From assembly GCA_025526995.1 (NCBI GenBank), contig JAHLKG010000015.1, forward strand, positions 434,001 through 498,000: a stretch of DNA of 64,000 nucleotides, in the 5' to 3' direction. A program made the position numbers and the translations under genes. This document shows positions 45,319 through 55,162 of the stretch, one piece after another. Position 1 is the stretch's first letter. Every line of letters begins with the position of its first letter. The DNA is from Powellomyces hirtus (lineage: Eukaryota > Chytridiomycota > Chytridiomycetes > Spizellomycetales > Powellomycetaceae). Below the pieces are notes generated by a model. It was given only the letters and a program-made list of their open reading frames with translations, did no database searches and was not told where the DNA came from.

Positions 45319-46530
45319 ATGTCAAACACCAAGAAGAACCCACCGCCGCTACTCTACCCGACCTTTCTCCACTCGGACCCACTCAGCCACGTTGCCTTCT
45401 CCTCCTGCGCCGCCATCGTCGCCCGCACAGTGGCCCACCCGCTCGACACCCTCAAAACCCGCATCCAATTTGCCTCCACCTCAACCAACCCAACAGCTAT
45501 CGGCCATATCCGCGCCACCATTCGCTCCACCCTCAAAAACGAGCCCATCACTGCCCTCTACAGGGGTCTCCCCGTTGCATTGCTCTTTAGCGTCCCTGCT
45601 CTAAGTGTCTACCTGGGTGCTTACGACTACTCGAAAACGAAACTGGGCAAGTGGGGTAAACTGGGTGAGGAGGATGCGATGGGCGTCCATGCCATTGCGT
45701 CTTGTTGCGCGGAAGTTTTGAGTGGGGCGTTATGGTATGGTAACCGCGTACTTCTCAATACCTGTCCCTTTGACACACACCAAAACTTGAACGCCATTGC
45801 CCCGCACTCCTCGCTATATACAGGACACCCATGGAAGTATTGAAAAACAAACTCCAAGTCCAAACAAAAGCAACCAACCCAACCATCGGATCTCTCCACA
45901 CCTGGGCTCTGTGCAAATCAATATACCGAAACGAAGGTCTACGTGGGTTCTATAAGGGTTATTTCCTCGCCCTTGGAGTGTTCGTTCCATATACCGTAAG
46001 TGGATATGTCGTCCAAACGTCCAAACGCCCAAATTCGTGGGGCTCGAATGGAGTATTGACCCTAAACTGCTGCATACCCGATCTCATAGATGGTGTATTT
46101 CATGTCGTACGAACAACTCAAGATGCGCGCCGCTGCTATCCTACTTCCGAAATCAGCATCATCATTGACCACTTCATCCACCACGTCCCCATTACCTATA
46201 TCATCACAGCCAGCCTCATTACCACCGCAACTCCCCTTCATCGCCTACGTCATCTGCTCCGGCCTCTCGGGCGCCCTCGCGGGGGGTGTCTCCAACGGCC
46301 TCGACATTGTCAAAACCCGCGTGCAAGCCGCCGCCGCCGGCGGCACCCAGCAATCCGCCACCACCATCATCCGCCACATGTGGACTCACGAAGGCAAATG
46401 GCGTGCGTTTGGCAGGGGACTGGGTGCGAGAATACTGTGGATCATGCCGACCGTCACCCTGTCGATGAGCGTGTATGAGATGCTCAAGGATTGGAGAGTG
46501 AGGCAGCTCACGAACGATGCGAAGTTATAG
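45319..46530 (+). CDS. Mitochondrial carrier family (SLC25) protein
   Basis: Inner mitochondrial membrane solute carrier. Exons 45319-45734, 45824-45995 and 46090-46530 sum to 1029 nt (342 aa). Three repeat modules are visible. The signatures are HPLDTLKTRIQ, TPMEVLKNKLQ and NGLDIVKTRVQ. The third has Gly where Pro is standard. Each is followed by a second helix with a Y/F-R-G motif (ALYRGLPVALL, GFYKGYFLALG, AFGRGLGARIL). A Ser/Thr/Pro-rich loop of about 30 residues sits between modules 2 and 3. Substrate cannot be assigned; the pattern is closest in style to SAM or amino-acid carriers, but this is weak. Divergent from SWT1, convergent with bystin. Confidence 0.9.
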
Positions 46531-46756
46531 ATGGGCGTAAGAAGGCCATCAGGGCCTGAACACTCCCCGCCTTCCTCTTCTACTCTACCCGTTCCTCCTA
46601 CACATCGATATCGATCGAGACTCTAGCATGTTCGCTATTTAGAGTGTAGCTTAGATTATTTCCACATATATATAAATATTGAGAATCTAGACCAGAACAA
46701 ACATATGCACAAGCCTGCCGTGCAAAAGAAAAGGTGTGGGCATATATCTCTCGTTT

Positions 46757-48204
46757 CTATATATCGATATCCATGCCCGGCTCCACTATCTCGTCTCTGC
46801 ATGCCGATCCCACCAACTCGCGCCTGACTTCTGGCGTGATACCTTCGTGGGTCTTATGACGCAGGAGGTCCATCAGCGCATCTTTTTGTTCGGGTGTCAT
46901 ATCTTCCTTGTATCTGCAAAATCAAGACAAACAAAAAAAATCAGTACTTGTTCACATTAAATGATGACTGTTGCTTTCACTTCCTGCACATACCGTTGCG
47001 CAAACACCAACAGCGCCTGATGCCACAGCACAGGCATCTCCCTTCTATCATTCTTGAATCGCATAAAGTGCAGCACCAACGCATCCACGACCTTGAACGG
47101 CAGGGCATACTTTTTATCCAACAAGACACGAATAAACAGACTATTCGCGCCCGAATACTCCATCTCGGCCAATTTCAACAACCCAGCCGCCGAATGGAGG
47201 ACCGGAATACTCGTTTTTGAAATCACACTCCCTACAATCGCAGCTTCCCTCAACGTACACGTCCCCGATTCACAGAGGGGGAGGAGGAGACCTTTGAAGA
47301 ACGCGGCGGGTTTGTAGAGCGCTTTTTTGAGGGAGAGGTAGAGATGGTAATTGAGCTTCTTGGTCTCGGCAATATCGTCTCGCACGCGGTCCAGCAACAC
47401 GAGCGCAAAAAACCGTTGCGCCATCTTCGCCTTCAAATTCGAGACAAAGATTCGCGTTGCTTGGTAGGTCGCCTGCGGGGTCCATTTCTCCGGGTGGGTC
47501 AGGTACAAGACATCTTCCCAATCTGCCAACGAGGGGATAATCTTGAACGTTTTTGGCAACTTCCCGCTCTTGTAGCGCGACAGGAGGAGGCCGACTTTGG
47601 TGTACACTTCAATAATCTTTTCGTTCATGGAGGGGGGGGCGTCGGGGTTGGTTGTTGATGTAGCGGCTCCCGCGGCTTCCGCGGCAGCAATTTTCCCCAT
47701 GATGAGGTCGGAGAGGTTCATTTGTTTGCGCGGTTCTTTGGCCATGAATTTGTCAATGAGGGCTTGGTCGGCCTCGTCGATATCCAGGAAATCGGCTCCA
47801 TCAGCTCCATCGTATTCCTCATATTCCTCATACTCCTCCACCTCCCCACCCTCGCCCTCATCATCAGAGTCTCCTCCCATCCCGAACCGTTTCTGTGGCG
47901 GTATCATCGCCATACTCTCCACCTTCTGTTGTGACCGTCCCCCAAACTGCTCATGCTCCTCCCGCTCAATATCCTCCTGCTGCTGCCTCACAATCCCCAA
48001 AATCTTTTTCGACGTCTTGCTATCCAGGAATTCGGCGCGTTGCGGCTGGTCGTCTTCATCCGAATCGTTGGTGCCGTGTTGTGGTTGTTGTGCTTGTGGT
48101 TGCCGTTTTTTTTTCGGCAAGACTTCGAGTGAGGTGTCCTTGGCCATTTGGACATGTAGAGGGTCGTGTCGAGGCCCCATTTTGCTCTTCTTGGCGACTC
48201 CCAT
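46757..48204 (-). CDS. ENP1: Bystin / Enp1, small-subunit ribosome biogenesis factor
   Basis: Component of pre-40S particles needed for 18S rRNA maturation in nucleolus and cytoplasm. Exons 48204-46994 and 46913-46757 sum to 1368 nt (455 aa). The start MGVAKKSKMGPRHDPLHVQM is typical, with a Lys-rich N-terminus. A Glu/Asp-rich central linker follows (EVEEYEEYEEYDGADGADF). The conserved helical-repeat domain is SLADWEDVLYLTHPEKWTPQ, TRIFVSNLKAKMAQRFFALV, LLLPLCESGTCTLREA, GSVISKTSIPVLHSAAGLLK and ALPFKVVDALVLHFMRF. The last exon supplies YKEDMTPEQKDALMDLLRHK, present in the family. The reading frame extends upstream to 48342, but the Met at 48204 matches the family start. Confidence 0.95.
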
Positions 48205-49670
48205 AAGTGAATTGGCTTGGTGAAATACAAAGAGAAGGTAGAAAGGATATACCAAACTAGGACCAACGGTAGAATGTATACGAACTGCAGTTACGAAACG
48301 CTGGAAAACAAAAAACAAAAAATATCGCCTGAGAGGACACACATCGAATACCTACAAGGGACAAAAACATTCACAGCCGGACCGAGCCAACCGACTGGCT
48401 GTACATTCGAGCCACTCGCAGTGCACAACCGGATCATGCGCCACTTACTGTGCGGACAACCCTGTCCTTCATTTGCAGCAACTGACATCTCTTTGCATTT
48501 CGATCCGCAGACATGATCCAAACCCTGTGCTGCATTGCCATATCATAGAACGCACTCTGGAGAGTAGGAATATCTCGTTTTGAGCTGAATTGGTCAGGTA
48601 TTGACAGATTTATTTGATTTCGCGGTTTTCCTTTGTTTTCTTTCGCATGCCCAGAAGCAACAAGCGTCACTGTGTCGAAGGACGTCGCCGTGTCGAAGGA
48701 AAGGTTGCAGAGGGGTGACTGGATTGGGCACTTAACATGAGAGGGGTGAAGCAGTGTTTATTCACACCCCTCCCTCAGCGTGTTGAGCCCAGTGTGCAAG
48801 GAGGTGTTAAAGGGGCGGCGCCGTTCTGCCATTGCACCACTGCCTCTGGCCCATTTCTGCTCAAGCACTTTGCAACAATCGCCTCCATTTCAACAAGGGA
48901 AAGGATGCAGAATGTATCGAATGGTTGTAATGGACTGGTCACCGAACATGGCTGATCCCCTGCATGTTGAGCCCGGTGTACAAGGAGGTGGAGATGGCGC
49001 AGATCCCATCATGCCTCTGCCTCCGAGTATCTTTGTCATTGCATCAACTTGGTAATGGCAACATGCATCTGATGTTCTAAACGACAATACATCTCACATC
49101 ATTGCCACAACGAGGACAGTCTGACATCATTGCTTCTTTTATGAGTCTGCTCTGTGGCCAACGGGGTAGATGTTGACCGTTCACACCTGCTGCTGCAGTA
49201 TCAGAAATGGTGGGGAGGCTGATCTGCATTGCGCCTGTGTCTTGAGTGCGCTGTCAGTTTCAGACGTCAGATGCTGTTCTGGCTACCAGATCTCTGAGTG
49301 GATGTGTGATTTCGGTAGCGTGACTCTCACGTTGCCATTATCGCATTGCTGTCGTAATGAAAACTGCCCTCTGTTCTTTTATGAAAACATGCAACGCATC
49401 CATCCTGTTGCAACACAAGAAAGGTTATAATATTACATGCAAAGGTGAATATTTTGATAGCCAATCTAAAGGCTTCTGTCCCAAGCGTTCCCGTTCTGCA
49501 TCTAACCACGTTACCGCAGCAGTCACATTGTGCGCTACAGCAGATCCTCCCTCCATGTTGTCCGCCTTGCTACGGATCCGACCCCTGATATATAGATATA
49601 ACTTCAGCAATCCAATGCATCCTCGCATTCAAGTAGCCAGGTGCTGCACGGGTTCGCGGAACCGGTGCTA
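48205..49670. other. Intergenic region between bystin and the Zn2Cys6 factor
   Basis: 1.47 kb with no supportable gene. The bystin promoter lies at the left end. A 26-bp direct repeat (two mismatches) starts at 48781 and 48965, and the sequence around it is low in coding signal. It may be the relic of a larger duplicated element. Confidence 0.4.
48781..48990. repeat. 26-bp direct repeat, copies 184 bp apart
   Basis: Copies at 48781-48806 and 48965-48990 share TGTTGAGCCC, then differ at two of the next sixteen positions (GTGT/CAAGGAGGTG core conserved). Origin unknown. Confidence 0.75.
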
Positions 49671-52163
49671 TCAGGCAGACTGCTCGGCGCACTCGTCGCG
49701 CATGGAGCGTATGAACGCATGCGCATACGCCGCGAAGTAGTGTTTATGGCCCATCTGGTGCGTGAACCACAGATAAATATCAAGATTTTCATGGAGATCT
49801 TGCAGAGGCGTCGTTCGCCGGTACAGGGGTTGGTAAGGGTCGGCGAGGGGTACGACATTGCCCGTCACGCCCAGACGGGCAGCCATGATAATGACGATCG
49901 CAGAGTAGAGGACAAAAAAGGACGCGTACTGGCTCATGCAGAAGCAGGAAGGGTTGATGGTGCGGAGGCGTCTCAGGCGGGCCGAGACGCGGTGCGCGTG
50001 GGTGAGGCAGATTGAGAAGGCTTTGGAGATGGCTGGGTGCGACGGCGGCTGTTTGAGCCGCGTGTAGATGAAGATGGTGGGGAGATGCAGCGCAATATAC
50101 ATGCAGTCTGCAATGAGATGTTGGGTATACAGCTGCCATGGTGGGGGGTAGGTGTCGGCCGAGTTGTTGGAGAACGTGTCGTATTGGTCGATCGAGCGCG
50201 CCCAGTCTGGAAGGAGGTCAAGGCTTTGGCTGAGTTCCAGGTGAATGTCTTGGATCGTGTGTTGCACGTCCGCTGAGAGTTCCCACTGGGCGGCAGCGGC
50301 CGGGTCCGGCGACGGAAATGCGCCCTCCAGGTTTCCATCTCGGCCTCGGAGCCCCTTCAAGGTGGCATCCAGCACCTGAAATATCGGTCCCCGTAGTCGC
50401 ATGATTCGCAAGAACAGCCCGGTAAAGTGATAAACTCCCTTGGCGACGTCGAGATGCAAGTCTGGGACAAATGCGCTCAGCGTCGGCTCTCCATCGTGTG
50501 CGGTTACAGAATTGTACAACGCCGAGGGCGCAATCGGTTTGACGGCCCATGAAGAACCCCCTGTCGAGTGTAGCTTCGGAAGGATGTTCAATGGGATAGA
50601 CAGGGTCGCAAATCGATCAGACACATTTGTATCAACTGTATCCATCTGCAAGACAAGCCGATCAAAGTGTGCGGCACAGAAGGATACGAGCAGCACGCAC
50701 TTACCACAAAAGCTGCCCACCATGTCCGCCGCATCTGTTCTTTCATCAGCCACGGGAGCCGGCCATGCACTTCCTCAATGTCAGGATCAATGTGCAAGTT
50801 CAACTTGATTGCAGTGTCAATGGTTGCACGGCGCAGTGGCTCACTCCATTGGACTTGTGTGTGGTGAAGAACGTTAAGTTACCAACGAATAAAGTTTGAA
50901 GCTAAAATCACAAATGGAGAGTACTTACGTTCATTCGCCAAAGAAGCGGCGTACTTCAGACTTGCTAGGGCGATACAGCTTTCCAACGAAGGATTTTGTA
51001 CCATATAGTTCACCATGCTCAGGGCGCGCCAAAAGTACTGTTCCCCAGCACGGTAATTTGGCACGCCGCGCAGAGCGACATAGGAGCGCAATGCGGTATT
51101 ACCACAAGACGAAGCCGACATGGCGCACAGCGCGTAGACAAGATACGACGGTTGCGAGTCAAACTCTCGCATAAAGGTCGCTTCGTGAATCGGCATCTGA
51201 ACCCAACGAGTGGAGCAGTCATCGAAAAACGTTCTCATGATGTCGTGTATTACCGGCGGAGTGAACAGCTCGTCGATGACCATAGGAGATCTGGGCTGGA
51301 ATGGGGTTGGCATGGGTGGTGTGAGAAAGGGGTGCTTGCTGTGGTGGCTGTCGGTCGGCGATGCCGAGATGCAGCTTGTTGAAGGAGATTGGCAGCGGGC
51401 GGACACATTGGTGAGAGTGGGCGAGACCATGATGCGCGGTGGGAAGCATGATGAATCAGACTTTGACCTTTCCGTCTTGATGTGGATTTGAGAAGGAGCC
51501 GCATGATTTTTCTTGGGCGGCAAAGGGTAAGCCGCTTGTTCTACTTTCCCAGGTCCCGCAGCGAGTTTTGAGAAGTCGTCCTCGATGTCTCGGATGCGTA
51601 CCTGAAGGGAATGAACATATCCCACCGTGTCGGATTTGCGTGACCCGCGTTTCCGAGATGGGGCACCGGCGGCTTTCTCATGGTCGCGGGAACGCGATTT
51701 CGAGGTTGCGGCAGAAGGAGTGGACGATATTGCTGAGCGTACTTTGCGGGTTCCATACTTGCAGTCAATTGATGCAGTCGAGCAGCGCGTGCAATATGGG
51801 CGTAAGGAATCACATTTGTACTTCAACCGATAGCCTGCGAAACGACAAGGTGAACTTTATGAGTTGGTGCGAACTTTCACTCAAAGCAAAGGTAGAGGGA
51901 TCAGGCTTCTACTACGTACATCTATCACAAGCCCACACGGAGGTTAGGCTAGCCGGCGGCCGATGTTTTGACGCTCGCCGTGCAATCATATTTATGCTGT
52001 TGGCTTCATGTGACGTCGAAGGAGAGGCCGGCTCGACCTTTACGTTCAGAGCGTGTCTGAACTCGCTCGGCATACTGCATACCGCGTCTCGCGCGGCATG
52101 GGGAGACTCAACAAAGAATTGCCCCGAGACTGGAGATATGGATGTATCTGCTGCCGAAAGCAT
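49671..52163 (-). CDS. Fungal Zn2Cys6 transcription factor
   Basis: Four exons (52163-51920, 51834-50929, 50853-50705, 50645-49671) sum to 2274 nt (757 aa). The binuclear zinc cluster is perfect: Cys79, 82, 89, 96, 99 and 106 with spacing CX2CX6CX6CX2CX6C (ACDRCYRLKYKCDSLRPYC). The intron splits the codon of Cys82. A coiled linker (VHSLQVRIRDIEDDFSKLAA) and Ser/Pro-rich stretch lead to a fungal transcription-factor middle homology region: IDELFTPPVIHDIMRTFFDD, ALASLKYAASLANELQWSE, LNLHIDPDIEEVHGRLPWL and KEQMRRTWWAAF. This DNA-binding regulator family is fungus-specific. Target genes are unknown. Start is the first ATG of the exon; an earlier in-frame TTG was ignored. Confidence 0.9.
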
Positions 52164-53393
52164 TGTCTCGATCGTAACGCCGGATAGAGTTGACAAGGTA
52201 GCTTCCTGGATTTGAGAGTCACAAGGCGGTGGTCAAATGGGCGGGGGGAAATGGTCGAGGCAGGGAAATGGCACTTTGGCAATGACAACGTTCCTGACAG
52301 TGATGGATGGATATGGATAACCAAAAAGTGTGCTCAACCAGCTAAACAACCCATCCATGAAGACAGTTTAAACGTTAATCTTAAATCCTATCCGCAAACT
52401 ACAATACGTGAATACTCGCATACCCCAAAAGCGATAGATAACGCGCTCCCAAAAAAAAGTCTCAAAGGACAATTAAACTAGGTAATTACGACTGTGGGTC
52501 CAAGTTGCAAGCGCCGAGGAGGGTCGCATGTGCAACGAGCAGCCAGGCGCCTGCGGCGGTCTTATATGTATATGGAAGAGTGGTGGACATCGAGGAGTAT
52601 AATAGATATCGTTGCGGTAACTTGAACTCACGACAAGCCAGGAGAGACGCCCACGATGAAAGTGTGGGGAGCCTCCAATAAATGGTATCGCCTGTTTACA
52701 GTAAGAACACGCTTGACTTACATTTATTGTACAACCGACCCACTTACAGCTTGGAACTCGGGCGCTTCAAATCCCACTTCATTCCCCCGCTAGCCATGCC
52801 GCCATGCCGGCCCTCACAGTTGACATTGTCAACCGCATGGTCGACTACTTGTTCTCAACGTCGATACCAAGCTCTGCCTTACCTTGACGCTTATTCACCA
52901 GCGATTCAAGGCAGCGGTCATGACCCGATCATTACAACAGGCGTACCGTTGATTCTCCTCCCAGGCCTTGCCGAAGATGCGAGTGGAGAAGTGGATCCGC
53001 TGCCACCGGACGAGGACCCGCCCGAGTTGGATGCATGGACGTTCGCAGAGGACGCGCTGCGTGTTGGACGGGCTCGATGTGGCGACAAAAGAGCAGCATA
53101 ATGATTGCCTTAAGCTGTTTTGTTCACCATGGATGTTTTGTGTACTCACGACGGTTGTGTTGCTTAACCCGACAAAGGGAAAGATGGCAATGGGTTCACA
53201 GAGTGGCCCATTTACTGGGATCTATCAGCGCTAAACTCCCATTCGCCATCAAAAATATGCCACAATGGCGCAAACGGGTTTTGGCAGATTTGCAATGGAC
53301 TTTGGCTTCGCCTGCAAGGTCTTTTATGAACTGTCTTTTACGAAAAGTTTTACGGATAGCGGATTACCAGCCAGCTGTTTCATTTACACAAGA
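52164..53393. other. Intergenic region with a possible broken F-box-like fragment
   Basis: 1.2 kb. Most holds no convincing gene. On the plus strand at 52804-52952 the translation MPALTVDIVNRMVDYL shifts frame and continues as LTLTLIHQRFKAAV, together resembling an F-box start (LP..L.N.I.DYL, RF.AAV). A frameshifted remnant or a very short unrecognised exon pair are both possible. Confidence 0.3.
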
Positions 53394-54029
53394 TCATCGG
53401 TCATACGTGACTTCAAGGATGCCATTGCTTAGGACTTCGGATTTGGAAAGTCTCAGCTTTTCGCCAAGTTCGAGTTGATTCTGCCACTTTCCCACCCCTT
53501 CTTCCGCCGACGCTCCTCCATACTTTGCAATCGTCTCCCAGAGGCTAATGCCTGCCCCAAGCAGTATCGGTGCATAGCCCAAGGTCCAACGGTCAACGAC
53601 TCCGGCGCGGTGGAAGGGTGCGATACTCTTCGCTCCTCCGTACAGGTACACGCGCCGCGAACCCGCCTGGTACAATTTCTCGGCAAACTCCACCACCGGC
53701 TCCACAGCTGTTTCTGAGCCGAATTGAACGGTGCTGACGCTGCTCTTAGAGCCAGTAGGGAGGGCTGGTAGTGGTTGGTTTTGATGCGTTAGGACGATAA
53801 CACGTCCGACGTCGAATGCCGGCTCCCAGAACCCTTCGTTGATTGCTTCAATATAAGATACTCGGCCCATGATGATGGTGTCGATTGTGGATAGGAACAC
53901 TCTGAAGCGCTGGAGCACTTCGCCAGAGGGAAACTGGTCTAGAAACTTTGTGCCACGGGATTTGGCCGGTGAGGCAATGTAGCCATCCAGTGATAGTCCC
54001 AAGTATACCGTGAAATGAGGGCGTTGCAT
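53394..54029 (-). CDS. RibD C-terminal / dihydrofolate-reductase-like NADPH oxidoreductase
   Basis: Single-exon protein of 211 aa with a DHFR-like fold of the RibD-C family (the YyaP/YwjB-type group common in bacteria). Motifs are YLGLSLDGYIASPAKS at the N-terminus, TIIMGRVSYIEAIN, VIVLTH, RRVYLYGGAKSIAPFHRAGV, VDRWTLGYAPILLGAGISLW and LGEKLRLSKSEVLSNG. The glycine-rich YLYGG is the expected nucleotide-binding turn. The RibD-type deaminase half is absent, so it is not a full riboflavin enzyme. Substrate unknown. The lack of introns among intron-rich neighbours and the bacterial family character make acquisition by transfer plausible, but this needs a tree. Start is the first ATG. Confidence 0.88.
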   Translation of the reverse strand: MQRPHFTVYLGLSLDGYIASPAKSRGTKFLDQFPSGEVLQRFRVFLSTIDTIIMGRVSYIEAINEGFWEPAFDVGRVIVLTHQNQPLPALPTGSKSSVSTVQFGSETAVEPVVEFAEKLYQAGSRRVYLYGGAKSIAPFHRAGVVDRWTLGYAPILLGAGISLWETIAKYGGASAEEGVGKWQNQLELGEKLRLSKSEVLSNGILEVTYDR

Positions 54030-55162
54030 CTTGCCTTCAGACCGAAAGCTACGTTGGATGCTCGGGGGTCGAAGGCCAGATTTTTTCCGCGGAAGTGCCC
54101 AAGATTCAAGCTAGCCTTGCCCGATAATGCACAACCCGGAGAGTATGGCCTTGGTCAACGGGAACTTGCTTTCCTCTTTTTCGCGGGGGTCAGTTATTCT
54201 TGTATTATACTTCTCTGTCACTCACTTTCTGGGATATACAGCGAGCGCCCTATTTTGTATGGTATCTACCGTTTCTTTCCTCCGTCCATGAATTCAGACG
54301 GAATTCCGCTGGTGGGTGCTGTACACGCTTGCTCCCCTCCAATAAAGGCGCGGACCCCACCCCTGTAGATATCGCAACATTGATTTTCAAATTCATCTTC
54401 TGAGTGTCCTTGTGTGAGTCTTGGCAAAGGCTTATTTTTGGCTCAGACGCTGCATTGACACATCGATACCGGTCTCCGTACCAATCTTTACACATCTCAT
54501 TCTGACCAGCACCAGTTAACCAACGCTTCACGTCGGTGGTGGTACAACCACGGAAAGCCTCGTCCCTATTGAATACTGCTAAAAAGAGATCCAACATGGA
54601 GACGCCCAAGACGTCCGGAAATGTTAAATTCGGATAATGTTTGAGGGCCAACCCATTCTTTTTTTCTCTACTTTTACTTTTTTCTAATCACGGATCATCA
54701 TGAATGGGATGAGCCAACATTCAACCTTCACAGGAAGTGTCAACGTTGTTGTACCATAACTTGGGCAGAAAAGCCATTCCACTCTTATCCACATTCCATC
54801 CAGCCAAGCAAGAGTTTATTTGTCCCGTTTAGGCAATGAATGCCAACACGTGATAGACGGACCCTAGACGTGGGATGCCCCCAACTCGATCGACTTGAGA
54901 GACTTGCGTTGATGTGCGGCGTGTTCCAGTCCTTCTTTACTGCCGTCAGTCCCATTGCGTTCCATCTTCTCACGCAATCGAGTGCCAAAGTCAGTCCGTG
55001 CTTTGCCTCGACGAGGCTCCTTCTTTGTTTGACCGTCGTGTAGCCATTCCATATATACATACATACAATCACACTATATAGGATATAGGTGACCCGCCGT
55101 CCTTCCCAGTTGTCAGTGTCCTTTTCCTGCGCGCCCCGACTCCCAACACACAAGCGTTCAGC
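54030..55162. promoter_or_regulatory. Intergenic region upstream of the second SEC24
   Basis: 1.1 kb between the RibD-like start and the SEC24 start, which point outward. A TATATA-type stretch occurs at about 55050-55085, roughly 80-110 bp before the SEC24 ATG. No other element stands out apart from the doubtful small frame. Confidence 0.4.
54250..54597 (-). CDS. Unrecognised small open frame
   Basis: 115 codons from an ATG (MLDLFLAVFNRDEAFRGC) to a stop. A hydrophobic start is followed by mixed sequence with four Cys. I do not recognise it, and the reading frame could be chance. Intergenic sequence around it (54030-55162) otherwise holds the promoter of the downstream SEC24 gene. Confidence 0.18.
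   Translation of the reverse strand: MLDLFLAVFNRDEAFRGCTTTDVKRWLTGAGQNEMCKDWYGDRYRCVNAASEPKISLCQDSHKDTQKMNLKINVAISTGVGSAPLLEGSKRVQHPPAEFRLNSWTEERNGRYHTK

Noticed and set aside
52164..52196. Longer N-terminus of the Zn2Cys6 factor
   Set aside because: It would begin with TTG. The first ATG is at 52163.
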